Positions 1 to 6,895 are shown, counted from the stretch's first letter. The stretch is 22,427 nt of DNA from Microbacteriaceae bacterium (GCA_947447385.1 CANFKN010000004.1:1-22427); one strand, 5' to 3'. Made by a program: numbers and translations. Notes: a model not told the origin generated them from the letters alone.

Positions 1-810
1 AAGCGAAAGAGCGAATATGCTCACCTGTCGCTGCTAAACGCCAATGACTGGGGCCTCGTGGTTTATGACGAAGTTCACCTTTTGCCTGCGCCAATTTTCA
101 AAATGACTGCTGAGCTTCAGGCCCGTCGTCGACTTGGATTAACGGCGACTCTGGTTCGTGAAGACGGCAAAGAAGGCGACGTGTTCTCGCTCATTGGCCC
201 GAAGCGTTTTGATGCACCCTGGAAAGAGATTGAAGCTCAGGGCTACATCGCTCCGGCGGCCTGCTTTGAAGTTCGCATCGACATGCCTGAAGCTGAGCGA
301 TTGAGCTATGCGGTTGCCAACCAAGACGAGCGCTACCGATTGGCTGCTACAACAGACGCCAAAATCGCTGTAGTCAAAAAGTTGATTGCAAAGCACAAGG
401 GTGAACCAACTTTGATCATCGGGCAATACCTTGACCAAATCGACAACATGGCCATCGAGCTGGGTGTGCCTAAGATCACAGGCGAAACTCCCGTTGATGA
501 GCGTGAAGTTCTCTTTCAGAAGTTTCGTGACGGCGAAGTGACGGCTCTCGTGGTTTCAAAGGTCGCAAACTTTTCGGTTGACCTCCCTGAAGCTTCGGTG
601 GCCATACAGATATCTGGCTCGTATGGTTCGCGCCAAGAAGAAGCTCAACGATTGGGTCGTTTGCTTCGACCTAAGGCTGACGGTCGCACCGCGATGTTTT
701 ACACGTTGATTTCGCGCGACACCGTCGATCAAGACTTTGCCCAAAACCGCCAGCGTTTCTTGGCTGAGCAGGGCTATTCCTATGAAATTCTCGACGCAGT
801 AAATCTCTAG
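1..810 (+). CDS. DNA repair helicase of the XPB/Ercc3 type (3' part)
   Basis: The reading frame is open from the first base, so the 5' part of the gene lies outside the window; about 269 codons remain. Visible helicase features are the DEVH box (codons from base 67), the GLTATLVREDG stretch that joins the SAT-like motif III to the RED motif typical of XPB, and a C-terminal RecA-like domain ending in the QRLGRLLRP motif VI. The family comprises ATP-dependent 3'-5' DNA helicases or translocases related to eukaryotic XPB; bacterial members are common in actinobacteria, where their repair role is less well defined. The protein ends in a short tail (EILDAVNL) usual for bacterial XPB. The next gene starts 54 bp downstream on the same strand. 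The family call is firm; the in vivo role is inferred from homologues. Confidence 0.93.
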   Translation, partial: KRKSEYAHLSLLNANDWGLVVYDEVHLLPAPIFKMTAELQARRRLGLTATLVREDGKEGDVFSLIGPKRFDAPWKEIEAQGYIAPAACFEVRIDMPEAERLSYAVANQDERYRLAATTDAKIAVVKKLIAKHKGEPTLIIGQYLDQIDNMAIELGVPKITGETPVDEREVLFQKFRDGEVTALVVSKVANFSVDLPEASVAIQISGSYGSRQEEAQRLGRLLRPKADGRTAMFYTLISRDTVDQDFAQNRQRFLAEQGYSYEILDAVNL

Positions 811-814
811 AAAC

Positions 815-858
815 ACTCAAGCAACTCTCAGGTTACTTTCAGAGAACTTTGAGAGCAT
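815..858 (+). promoter_or_regulatory. Four head-to-tail 11-bp repeats upstream of a response regulator
   Basis: Four consecutive 11-bp units (815-825, 826-836, 837-847, 848-858) fill nearly the whole gap between the helicase stop and the response regulator start. They share an approximate pattern T-Y-T-C-A-G-n-n-n-A-C; units 2 and 3 agree at 7 of 11 positions and units 3 and 4 at 8 of 11. OmpR/PhoB-family regulators typically bind tandem repeats spaced 11 bp, so this is a plausible autoregulatory operator for the downstream regulator. The repeats are seen directly; the binding is inferred. Confidence 0.5.
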
Positions 859-864
859 AAATGC

Positions 865-1563
865 ATGGCAAACATTAAAGTGCTCATCGTCGATGACGAG
901 CCCAACATTCGCGACCTGCTCTCAACCAGCTTGAGATTTGCTGGTTTTAGCATTCACGCAGTCGCTAATGGCACCGATGCTATTGCCGCCGCCGAAAAAG
1001 GCGAGCCAGACATCATCTTGCTAGACGTGATGCTGCCAGACATGAACGGCTTTAGCGTCACAAAGAAGATTCGTTCGATGGGCATCACCGCCCCGGTTTT
1101 GTTTCTCACTGCTCGAGATGATGTTGATGACAAAATCACCGGCCTCACCGTTGGTGGCGATGACTATGTAACCAAGCCATTCAGCCTCGACGAAATCGTT
1201 GCTCGCATCAACGCAATCATTCGCCGCACCAAGCCAGCCGAACACGAAGACTCAATGATCGAAGTTGGCGAAATTTCAATCAACCAAGACGCCCACGAGG
1301 TTTTCGTAAACGGTGAAATGGTTGACCTCAGCCCAACTGAATACAAACTTTTGCGCTTCTTGATGACCAACCCAAACCGCGTGCTGACCAAGCGCCAGAT
1401 TCTCGAACACGTTTGGGAATATGACTTCAACGGCGAAATGGGCATTGTCGAGTCTTATGTTTCATACCTTCGCAAAAAGCTTGACCCAATGACCACTGAG
1501 CCTTTAATTCAGACCAAGCGTGGCATTGGCTATATGTACAAAGTAGCCAAGAGCGGTCACTAA
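865..1563 (+). CDS. Two-component response regulator, OmpR family
   Basis: A 232-residue DNA-binding response regulator. The receiver domain (about residues 4-118) has the acidic pocket D10-D11, phospho-acceptor D54 (LLDVMLP), T82 (FLTARDD) and K104 (YVTKPF). A winged-helix Trans_reg_C domain occupies about residues 130-228 (LSPTEYKLLRFL, VESYVSYLRKKL, KRGIGYMYKV). No clear Shine-Dalgarno sequence precedes the ATG. The stop codon abuts the TTG start of the kinase gene, so the two form an operon and a cognate pair. Sequence style resembles the MprA/TrcR group of actinobacterial regulators, but the orthologue and signal cannot be named from this alone. Phased 11-bp repeats directly upstream suggest autoregulation. 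Confidence 0.95.
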   Translation: MANIKVLIVDDEPNIRDLLSTSLRFAGFSIHAVANGTDAIAAAEKGEPDIILLDVMLPDMNGFSVTKKIRSMGITAPVLFLTARDDVDDKITGLTVGGDDYVTKPFSLDEIVARINAIIRRTKPAEHEDSMIEVGEISINQDAHEVFVNGEMVDLSPTEYKLLRFLMTNPNRVLTKRQILEHVWEYDFNGEMGIVESYVSYLRKKLDPMTTEPLIQTKRGIGYMYKVAKSGH

Positions 1564-3066
1564 TTGAATTCTCAACGTCGAGGCTGGCGCCTTTGGGAGC
1601 GCATTTCACTGCGAACCAAACTAACTGCTCTGTCAGTGGCACTAATTGGTTTGCTTCTTGCTGTTTCAAGCATCGGCACCATGACGCTGCTTAAGACATA
1701 TCTTGAAAAGAACACCGACGACCTCTTATTTTCAACTGTCGCTGCGCTCAGTCATGAAGACCCAGACGGTCTCGAGCTTCGATTGGCTGAACGCAAGCTT
1801 CAACTGCCTCGCCTGCCGATGGACTATTACATCGCCTATGTTGACCCGCAAGGTGGTCTGCTGAAGTCTCTCGTGCCGGCAGTGACCGCATCAGAAGATT
1901 TGCCAGACCTCACTCTCTTCACGACTGATTATGTCGCCGAGATGGGTGAAAAACCTTTTGAGCTAATCAGCACAAATGAGAAAGCTCACACCCAGAAGAG
2001 TTGGCGCATTCTCACCTCACCAATCACAGCGACCACTGAAGGATCATTGGTCGTGGGAATTCCGACGACTTCAAGCGATGCGCTCCTTGAGCAGTACAGA
2101 ACCATCGGAAACTACTTCGCTGCTTTCTTGCTTCTGATTAGCGGTCTAGCGATTTGGTTGACTATCACGAGCGCACTCAAGCCACTTCGAGAGGTTGAGA
2201 GAACAGCTGCCGCTGTAGCCGAAGGTGACATCTCACAGCGTTTGTTGCAACGAGCTGGTCGAACTGAAATCTCGCGCCTGAACCGATCGCTCAACAGCAT
2301 GTTGAACAGCATCGAGAACGCCATGACCCTGCGCAACGGCACACTGACTCAGATGCGCCGTTTCGTGGCAGATGCCAGCCATGAGCTTCGCACTCCCCTA
2401 GTGTCAGTGCGCGGCTATGCAGAGCTGTATCGAATGGGTGCTTTGCAAAAACCAGAAGAAGTAGCCGAAGCTATGAATCGCATCGAAAGTGAAGCGATTC
2501 GCATGACCGGTTTGGTCGAAAGCCTGCTAGCGCTGGCTCGCCTCGATGATGACAACAAAAAAACTGTTGGGCCGGTAGACCTGATGGGTCTTGCCAGGTC
2601 GGCAGCAAAAGATTCACTGGCAGCCGATGCGAGCCACAGCATTGAACTTGTTGACCTACTGAGCGTTCCTGTAATGCCAAACGCCACCTTAGAGGTCGAG
2701 GCTGACGCAAACCAGATTCGCCAGGTTTTGACGAACCTATTGGCCAACGCTGGGCGCTTTGCCCCTATCGGGTCAAAGGTTGAGCTTGCCATTGGCTTGC
2801 CACTCGGATCTCACAATAAGATTGCCCGAATCGAGGTTCGCGACCGTGGCGAGGGAATTCCTCTCGAACTTCGCGAAAAAGTGTTTGAAAGATTCTTTAG
2901 AGCCGATAGCTCACGCAACCGTGAGACCGGTGGTTCTGGCCTAGGTCTGGCGATCGTGAAGTCGATTGTTGAGCGCCACGGAGGCACCATCGTTGCCGAT
3001 GAGACCCCTGGCGGTGGCGCCACGTTCAGAGTTGACCTGCCGATGACTCAGGCCGACTCGCAGTAA
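1564..3066 (+). CDS. Two-component sensor histidine kinase
   Basis: A 500-residue membrane sensor kinase. A first membrane helix (about 20-45) is followed by an extracytoplasmic sensor of about 135 residues, a second helix (about 182-202), a HAMP linker (about 203-255), a HisKA domain with phospho-acceptor H273 (DASHELRTPL), and an ATP-binding domain with N box (NLLANAGRFAP), G1 (DRGEGI), F box (FERFFRADSS) and G2 (GGSGLGLAIV). The start is a TTG lying immediately after the TAA of the response regulator; it is chosen because it precedes the basic stretch and first helix and no better in-frame start is evident. The sensor region shows no recognisable domain, so the signal is unknown. No terminator is seen before the WXG100 gene 90 bp downstream. 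Confidence 0.94.
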   Translation: MNSQRRGWRLWERISLRTKLTALSVALIGLLLAVSSIGTMTLLKTYLEKNTDDLLFSTVAALSHEDPDGLELRLAERKLQLPRLPMDYYIAYVDPQGGLLKSLVPAVTASEDLPDLTLFTTDYVAEMGEKPFELISTNEKAHTQKSWRILTSPITATTEGSLVVGIPTTSSDALLEQYRTIGNYFAAFLLLISGLAIWLTITSALKPLREVERTAAAVAEGDISQRLLQRAGRTEISRLNRSLNSMLNSIENAMTLRNGTLTQMRRFVADASHELRTPLVSVRGYAELYRMGALQKPEEVAEAMNRIESEAIRMTGLVESLLALARLDDDNKKTVGPVDLMGLARSAAKDSLAADASHSIELVDLLSVPVMPNATLEVEADANQIRQVLTNLLANAGRFAPIGSKVELAIGLPLGSHNKIARIEVRDRGEGIPLELREKVFERFFRADSSRNRETGGSGLGLAIVKSIVERHGGTIVADETPGGGATFRVDLPMTQADSQ

Positions 3067-3156
3067 TCAGTCGCTCACAGCGAGCTTGTGCGTGGTTTAT
3101 GCACTACTTTGGCTCGCTATCGCAGGTGGCGCTGACCAAATTGGCAAGCTAACTGC

Positions 3157-3447
3157 ATGACAACATTTCAAGTAGATAGCGAACAGGTTTTGGCCGCAAA
3201 TGCTTCGGTTCAAAACACCATCCACCGATTGCAAACCGAGGTTGAAAACCTTCACAGCCAGCTGCTAAGCCTGCAAAACTCATGGCGAGGCTCGGCTGCT
3301 GACAGTTTTCAGAACTTGGCATTGCGTTGGCGAACCACAGCAACCGCGGTCGAAAACCAGCTCGGTGAAATCGGTCAGGCACTCAGCCTGGCAGCCAACC
3401 AATACAGCGAGATCGAACACAACAACACTCGCCTATTTCTCGGCTAA
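3157..3447 (+). CDS. WXG100 family protein (ESAT-6-like)
   Basis: A 96-residue protein of the length typical for the WXG100 family of small helical-hairpin proteins secreted by type VII (ESX) systems. The turn motif is W43-R44-G45 (SWRGSAADSF), flanked by two amphipathic helices (about 8-40 and 48-88). A C-terminal Y83-x-x-x-E87 (YSEIE) matches the YxxxD/E secretion signal. There is no partner WXG100 gene, EccC ATPase or LXG toxin in the window. No Shine-Dalgarno sequence is visible before the ATG. The gene follows the two-component pair on the same strand by 90 bp and ends at a strong terminator. Family membership is well supported; its substrate or partner role is unknown. Confidence 0.88.
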   Translation: MTTFQVDSEQVLAANASVQNTIHRLQTEVENLHSQLLSLQNSWRGSAADSFQNLALRWRTTATAVENQLGEIGQALSLAANQYSEIEHNNTRLFLG

Positions 3448-3506
3448 CTTTCAAATCAACATCAGTTCAAACTAAACCAGCCACATACCCAAGAAACACG
3501 GCAAAG

Positions 3507-3542
3507 AAAAAAGCTCGGTTCCTTTCGGAACCGAGCTTTTTT
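3507..3542. terminator. Bidirectional Rho-independent terminator
   Basis: A perfect 10-bp stem (arm GCTCGGTTCC) with a 4-base loop is flanked by six A on the left and six T on the right, so it reads as an intrinsic terminator in both directions. It lies between the converging WXG100 and groL genes. Confidence 0.93.
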
Positions 3543-3553
3543 GCGTTTCAGAC

Positions 3554-5170
3554 TTAGAAGTCCATGCCACCCTGTGGTGCACCAGCAGGTGCTGCAGGCT
3601 CAGGCTTGTCGGCAACGACAGCCTCAGTGGTTAGGAACAACGCAGCAATCGAAGCTGCGTTCTGAAGAGCTGAACGGGTAACCTTCACTGGGTCGTTGAT
3701 GCCAGCCTTTAGCATGTCAACATATTCACCAGTAGCAGCGTTTAGACCGTGACCGATTGGCAAACCAGCAACCTTCTCGGCAACAACGCCAGGCTCAAGG
3801 CCAGCGTTCAGCGCGATCTGCTTTAGCGGTGCTGAGATTGCTAGGCGAACAATGTTCGCACCAGTTGCTTCGTCACCCTTTAGGTCAAGTGTGTCGAAAA
3901 CATCTTTGCCAGCCTGAAGTAGCGCAACGCCACCACCGGCGACGATGCCTTCTTCAACAGCTGCTTTCGCGTTGCGAACTGCATCTTCGATGCGGTGCTT
4001 GCGCTCTTTGAGCTCGACCTCAGTTGCTGCACCAGCCTTGATAACTGCAACACCGCCGGCAAGCTTAGCCAAACGCTCCTGAAGCTTCTCACGGTCATAG
4101 TCTGAGTCAGTGTTGTCGATTTCGCGACGAATCTGCTCAACGCGGCCTGCGATCATCGATGCATCGCCAGCACCTTCAACAATGGTGGTCTCGTCTTTGG
4201 TGATTACAACCTTGCGAGCGCGACCTAGAAGGTCAAGAGTGGTGTTCTCTAGCTTGAGGCCAACCTCTTCAGCAATCACCTGACCACCGGTCAAGATAGC
4301 GATGTCTTGCAACATTGCCTTGCGACGGTCACCAAAGCCTGGAGCCTTGACAGCAACTGACTTGAAGATGCCGCGCATCTTGTTGACGATAAGGGTTGCA
4401 AGTGCTTCACCCTCGATGTCTTCTGCGATGATCAAAAGTGGCTTGTTAGCCTGAATGACCTTGTCAACAACAGGTAGCAAGTCTTTGATGCTTGAAATCT
4501 TTGAGTTAGCAATCAAAACATAAGCGTCTTCAAGAACTGCTTCTTGACGCTCAGGGTCGGTCACCATGTAGGCCGAAATGTAACCCTTGTCGAAGCGCAT
4601 ACCTTCGGTGAGCTGAAGCTCAATGCCGAAAGTGTTTGACTCTTCAACGGTCACAACGCCTTCGCGGCCAACCTTGTCGATGGCTTCAGCGATTAGGTCA
4701 CCGATTACGGTGTCGCCAGCAGAGATAGATGCGGTTGCCGCAATCTGCTCTTTGGTTTCAACCGGCTTGGCGTTTGCGATTAGCTGAGCAATGACTGCAG
4801 CGGTTGCCTTCTCGATGCCGCGCTTTAGGCTGATTGGGTCAGCGCCTGCTGCAACGTTGCGAAGACCTTCGCGAACGAGTGCCTGCGCCAAAACGGTAGC
4901 GGTGGTGGTGCCATCGCCAGCGACGTCGTCAGTCTTCTTAGCAACCTCTTTGACCAACTCTGCGCCAATGCGCTCTAGCGGGTCTTCAAGCTCGATCTCT
5001 TTAGCAATCGAAACGCCGTCGTTGGTGATAGTAGGTGCGCCCCACTTCTTCTCAAGAACTACGTTGCGACCACGTGGGCCAAGGGTTACTTTAACGGTGT
5101 CAGCCAAGATGTTGAGGCCGCGCTCGAGGCCACGACGTGCCTCTTCGTCAAAAGAAATAATTTTTGCCAT
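3554..5170 (-). CDS. groL: Chaperonin GroEL (60 kDa, GroEL2 type)
   Basis: A 538-residue type I chaperonin, full length for the family. It starts MAKIISFDEEARRGLERG and contains the nucleotide-binding signatures TLGPRGRNVV and DVAGDGTTTATVLA, the conserved AAVEEGIVAGGG block and the family C terminus ending in GGMDF. It folds cytosolic proteins as a tetradecamer together with GroES. The C-terminal tail is Gly/Met-type rather than His-rich, which in actinobacteria marks the essential GroEL2 copy. No groES is adjacent, consistent with a solitary groEL2 and groES elsewhere. Translation starts after a GGGAGA-type ribosome site. Two CIRCE elements in the promoter indicate HrcA repression and heat induction. 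Confidence 0.98.
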   Translation of the reverse strand: MAKIISFDEEARRGLERGLNILADTVKVTLGPRGRNVVLEKKWGAPTITNDGVSIAKEIELEDPLERIGAELVKEVAKKTDDVAGDGTTTATVLAQALVREGLRNVAAGADPISLKRGIEKATAAVIAQLIANAKPVETKEQIAATASISAGDTVIGDLIAEAIDKVGREGVVTVEESNTFGIELQLTEGMRFDKGYISAYMVTDPERQEAVLEDAYVLIANSKISSIKDLLPVVDKVIQANKPLLIIAEDIEGEALATLIVNKMRGIFKSVAVKAPGFGDRRKAMLQDIAILTGGQVIAEEVGLKLENTTLDLLGRARKVVITKDETTIVEGAGDASMIAGRVEQIRREIDNTDSDYDREKLQERLAKLAGGVAVIKAGAATEVELKERKHRIEDAVRNAKAAVEEGIVAGGGVALLQAGKDVFDTLDLKGDEATGANIVRLAISAPLKQIALNAGLEPGVVAEKVAGLPIGHGLNAATGEYVDMLKAGINDPVKVTRSALQNAASIAALFLTTEAVVADKPEPAAPAGAPQGGMDF

Positions 5171-5206
5171 TTTGAGGGTTTCTCCCGTTAGTTAATTAGC
5201 AATGTC

Positions 5207-5233
5207 TTAGCACTCGTCTAATGAGAGTGCTAA
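5207..5233. promoter_or_regulatory. CIRCE operator, perfect copy (HrcA site)
   Basis: An exact match to the CIRCE consensus: TTAGCACTC, nine bases, GAGTGCTAA. It sits over the expected transcription start of groL, 37 bp upstream of its ATG. HrcA binding to CIRCE represses chaperonin genes in the absence of stress. Confidence 0.95.
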
Positions 5234-5237
5234 GTCC

Positions 5238-5266
5238 TTTTTAGCACTCTCGGGGTGAGAGTGCAA
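5238..5266 (-). promoter_or_regulatory. groL promoter (sigma-70 type)
   Basis: On the minus strand TTGCAC (5266-5261) is followed after 17 bp by TAAAAA (5243-5238) with a TGC extension just upstream of the -10. The predicted start is near 5231. The promoter lies inside the second CIRCE copy, so HrcA would directly block RNA polymerase. Confidence 0.65.
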
Positions 5267-5267
5267 G
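5241..5267. promoter_or_regulatory. Second CIRCE operator, imperfect copy
   Basis: TTAGCACTC, nine bases, then GAGTGCAAG; the second arm matches consensus at 7 of 9 bases. The departure falls where the minus-strand -35 box TTGCAC is formed, which may explain it. It is centred 34 bp from the perfect copy. Confidence 0.88.
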
Positions 5268-5292
5268 TGAAACGCTCGTGGCCGGTTAAATG

Positions 5293-5322
5293 AAAAAGCA
5301 CCCACCCAAATGGGCAGGTGCT
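5293..5322 (-). terminator. Rho-independent terminator after the cold-shock gene
   Basis: On the minus strand an 11-bp stem (arm AGCACCTGCCC, containing two G-U pairs) with loop ATTT is followed by TTTTT. It ends the cold-shock transcript and insulates it from the groL promoter about 25 bp further on. Confidence 0.85.
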
Positions 5323-5338
5323 CTTCTAACCTAAAAAA

Positions 5339-5539
5339 TTAGATTACGTTTACAGCGTCAGCCTGTGGGCCTTTGTCGCCGTTCTTAACTTCGAACTCAA
5401 CGCGCTGGTTCTCTTTGAGTTCTTTGTAGCCCTCTGACTGAATTGCTGAGAAGTGGACGAATACGTCTGCTCCGCCGTCTTGGGTGATGAATCCGAAACC
5501 CTTTTCAGAGTTGAACCACTTTACGGTTCCTTGTGCCAT
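5339..5539 (-). CDS. Cold-shock protein (CspA family)
   Basis: A 66-residue single cold-shock domain, the usual length of CspA-like RNA chaperones. It has RNP1 (K13-GFGFI) and RNP2 (VFVHF, 26-30) and the common start MAQGTVKWFN. An upstream in-frame start at 5644 would add 35 residues but is rejected because the ATG at 5539 has a well-placed AGGAGC ribosome site and matches the family N terminus. The protein is expected to bind single-stranded nucleic acid in the cytoplasm and relax RNA secondary structure. A terminator follows the gene, and a terminator-like hairpin sits just before its ribosome site. No stronger paralogue assignment (CspA, CspB) is possible here. Confidence 0.96.
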   Translation of the reverse strand: MAQGTVKWFNSEKGFGFITQDGGADVFVHFSAIQSEGYKELKENQRVEFEVKNGDKGPQADAVNVI

Positions 5540-5557
5540 GTACTTGCTCCTGTTACT

Positions 5558-5585
5558 AAAAAACGCACCACTGAAATGTGGCGCG
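5558..5585 (-). other. Terminator-like hairpin in the cold-shock gene leader
   Basis: On the minus strand an 8-bp stem (CGCGCCAC pairing with GTGGTGCG, one G-U pair) with a 6-base loop is followed by TTTTTT, ending only 18 bases before the csp ATG. The gap to the ATG is too short for a separate promoter plus ribosome site, so the hairpin should lie inside the csp transcript. It may be an attenuator or a temperature-sensitive leader element; alternatively it ends transcripts from the LytR_C gene. Confidence 0.5.
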
Positions 5586-5658
5586 AGTCGCATAGTAACT
5601 TTGAAATCCTTGGGAACTATGAGAGAAGCATTGTTAAATGCCACTCAACTTCGACCAA

Positions 5659-5686
5659 GACCAACTTTAGCAGGGGTAGGTTGGTC
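5659..5686 (-). repeat. Inverted repeat in the csp upstream region
   Basis: A perfect 7-bp inverted repeat (GACCAAC / GTTGGTC) with a 14-base loop lies about 120 bp upstream of the csp ATG. The 185-bp gap between csp and the LytR_C gene holds this element, the terminator-like hairpin and no convincing -35/-10 pair. It could be leader structure or an operator. Confidence 0.3.
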
Positions 5687-5724
5687 AAAAGCAAGCGATT
5701 TCACTGATAATCTCAGAAGTTTAT

Positions 5725-6249
5725 TCAGTTGTTATAGTTAAGCCCGAGCACGACAGTAACCGGGTCAGCGTATTTCGGCGAGACGCGAACCTCATAATTG
5801 CCCAAACTCTTGGCGAGCGATGCTGCCGCTTTGGCTGATGAATCACTCGAGGCATAAACGATTGTGACCGGGCGACTAGCTGGGTGGCCCGAGCTATTGA
5901 TCGAACGAGACGCCGAGAAAACGTTCCATCCGTCGTCAAGAAGTTTCTGCGCAAGCTTAGAAGCCGCGTCGTTGGCATTGGTTGCATCGATGACGCTAAC
6001 GCCAACACCATTGCCCTTAGTGAACTCAGAGGTCGTCGATGAACCTGGGTTCAGCGCCACATCTACGCCGAGGTTGCCGTTATTAGCAACCACTTGAAGA
6101 CCGAAGTATCCCCCGGCTGAAATAATCACGCCAGCAGCAATCACCTGAACGAACTCATTCAAACGGTCGCGAAACCCGCGGCGAGCGCGATGACGACCGC
6201 CGACCTCAGTGTTGAAATCGAATTCGTCAGTTGGGAACTTTTGCGACAT
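5725..6249 (-). CDS. Membrane-anchored LytR C-terminal domain protein
   Basis: A 174-residue protein with a short basic cytoplasmic N terminus (RHRARRGFRDR, about 19-29), one membrane helix (about 34-55), a Ser/Thr/Gly-rich spacer and a LytR_C domain (about 80-172: GVSVIDATNANDAASKLAQKLLDDGWNV). The domain is found at the end of LytR-CpsA-Psr cell-wall glycopolymer ligases and as stand-alone anchored proteins in actinobacteria; here the catalytic LCP domain is absent. A role at the cell envelope is likely but the biochemical function is unknown. An AGGA sequence lies close before the ATG. It diverges from msrB with 100 bp between starts. Confidence 0.85.
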   Translation of the reverse strand: MSQKFPTDEFDFNTEVGGRHRARRGFRDRLNEFVQVIAAGVIISAGGYFGLQVVANNGNLGVDVALNPGSSTTSEFTKGNGVGVSVIDATNANDAASKLAQKLLDDGWNVFSASRSINSSGHPASRPVTIVYASSDSSAKAAASLAKSLGNYEVRVSPKYADPVTVVLGLNYNN

Positions 6250-6349
6250 GAATCCTGCTTATTAATGGTGATGTGCAAACTAAAGCACAATTCAATATTA
6301 GGCGTCTAACCAAAAGAAGGTTAGCTCGCAGGCTGATGAAAGGCTGAGC

Positions 6350-6760
6350 ATGAACTACCGCGTGAACAAAACTGACGAACAATGGCGCGCCGAGCTCGAC
6401 GCGTTTGAATATGAAGTGCTGCGCAATGCCGCAACTGAGCGGGCTGGCACCGGAGCGTTGCTCGATGAGAACCGTGAAGGCACATATCACTGCCGCGGCT
6501 GTGGTGCTGAACTTTTCAAGAGCGTCGCAAAGTTTGACTCACACTGCGGTTGGCCGAGTTTCTATGAGCCAAAAGAAGGCGACGCCGTTGAGCTCGTCGA
6601 AGACCGCAGTCACGGAATGGTTCGCGTTGAAGTTCGTTGCTCGGCATGCGGTGGTCACCTCGGCCATGTTTTCGAGGATGCCCCGCAAACCCCAACCGGC
6701 GATCGCTACTGCATCAACTCGGTGAGCATTACATTCTCTGAAGGTGAAGCAAAGGCCTAG
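6350..6760 (+). CDS. msrB: Peptide-methionine (R)-S-oxide reductase MsrB
   Basis: A 136-residue single-domain enzyme that reduces methionine-R-sulfoxide in proteins, using thioredoxin as reductant. Zinc ligands C48-x-x-C51 and C97-x-x-C100 are present, as are the catalytic C121 (RYCINS) and C66 (HCGWPSF), which sits at the resolving-cysteine position of E. coli MsrB. HLGHVF (103-108) is also conserved. The ATG at 6350 has a GAAAGG ribosome site six bases upstream. The gene is monocistronic and ends at a strong terminator. Function is secure from the complete active site. Confidence 0.98.
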   Translation: MNYRVNKTDEQWRAELDAFEYEVLRNAATERAGTGALLDENREGTYHCRGCGAELFKSVAKFDSHCGWPSFYEPKEGDAVELVEDRSHGMVRVEVRCSACGGHLGHVFEDAPQTPTGDRYCINSVSITFSEGEAKA

Positions 6761-6765
6761 ACAAC

Positions 6766-6796
6766 AAAAAACCCACTCGTACTGAGTGGGTTTTTT
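6766..6796. terminator. Bidirectional Rho-independent terminator
   Basis: A 7-bp GC-rich stem (CCCACTC / GAGTGGG) with a 5-base loop is flanked by six A and six T. It serves msrB (+) and tRNA-Thr (-), which converge here. Confidence 0.92.
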
Positions 6797-6805
6797 GTTA
6801 CTCTG

Positions 6806-6878
6806 AGCCGACTATCGGACTCGAACCGATAACATCCGCGTTACAAAGGCGGCGCTCTACCATTGGAGCTAAGTCGGC
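6806..6878 (-). tRNA. tRNA-Thr(TGT)
   Basis: Read on the minus strand, the cloverleaf has a 7-bp acceptor stem (GCCGACT / AGTCGGC), D arm GCTC...GAGC, an anticodon loop TTTGTAA giving anticodon TGT, a T arm with GGTTCGAGTCC and discriminator T. CCA is not encoded. The anticodon stem (CCGCC / CGCGG) has a C-C mismatch next to the loop (position 31-39). TGT reads ACA-type threonine codons. Confidence 0.95.
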
Positions 6879-6879
6879 T

Positions 6880-6895
6880 TAGCAGCTAACTGCTA
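6880..6895. repeat. Palindrome adjoining the tRNA 5' end
   Basis: A perfect 6-bp inverted repeat (TAGCAG / CTGCTA) with a 4-base loop begins one base beyond the tRNA 5' end. It would form a hairpin in the precursor leader. It could also be an operator between the tRNA and the divergent deacetylase gene. Confidence 0.45.

Noticed and set aside
3067..3156. Short hairpin TCGCT/AGCGA and scattered -10-like words before the WXG100 gene
   Set aside because: The stem is only 5 bp without a T-tract and no -35/-10 pair with sensible spacing could be found.
5540..5644. 35-residue N-terminal extension of the cold-shock protein
   Set aside because: The family start MAQGTVKWF has its own well-placed AGGAGC site, and the extension would cover the terminator-like leader hairpin.
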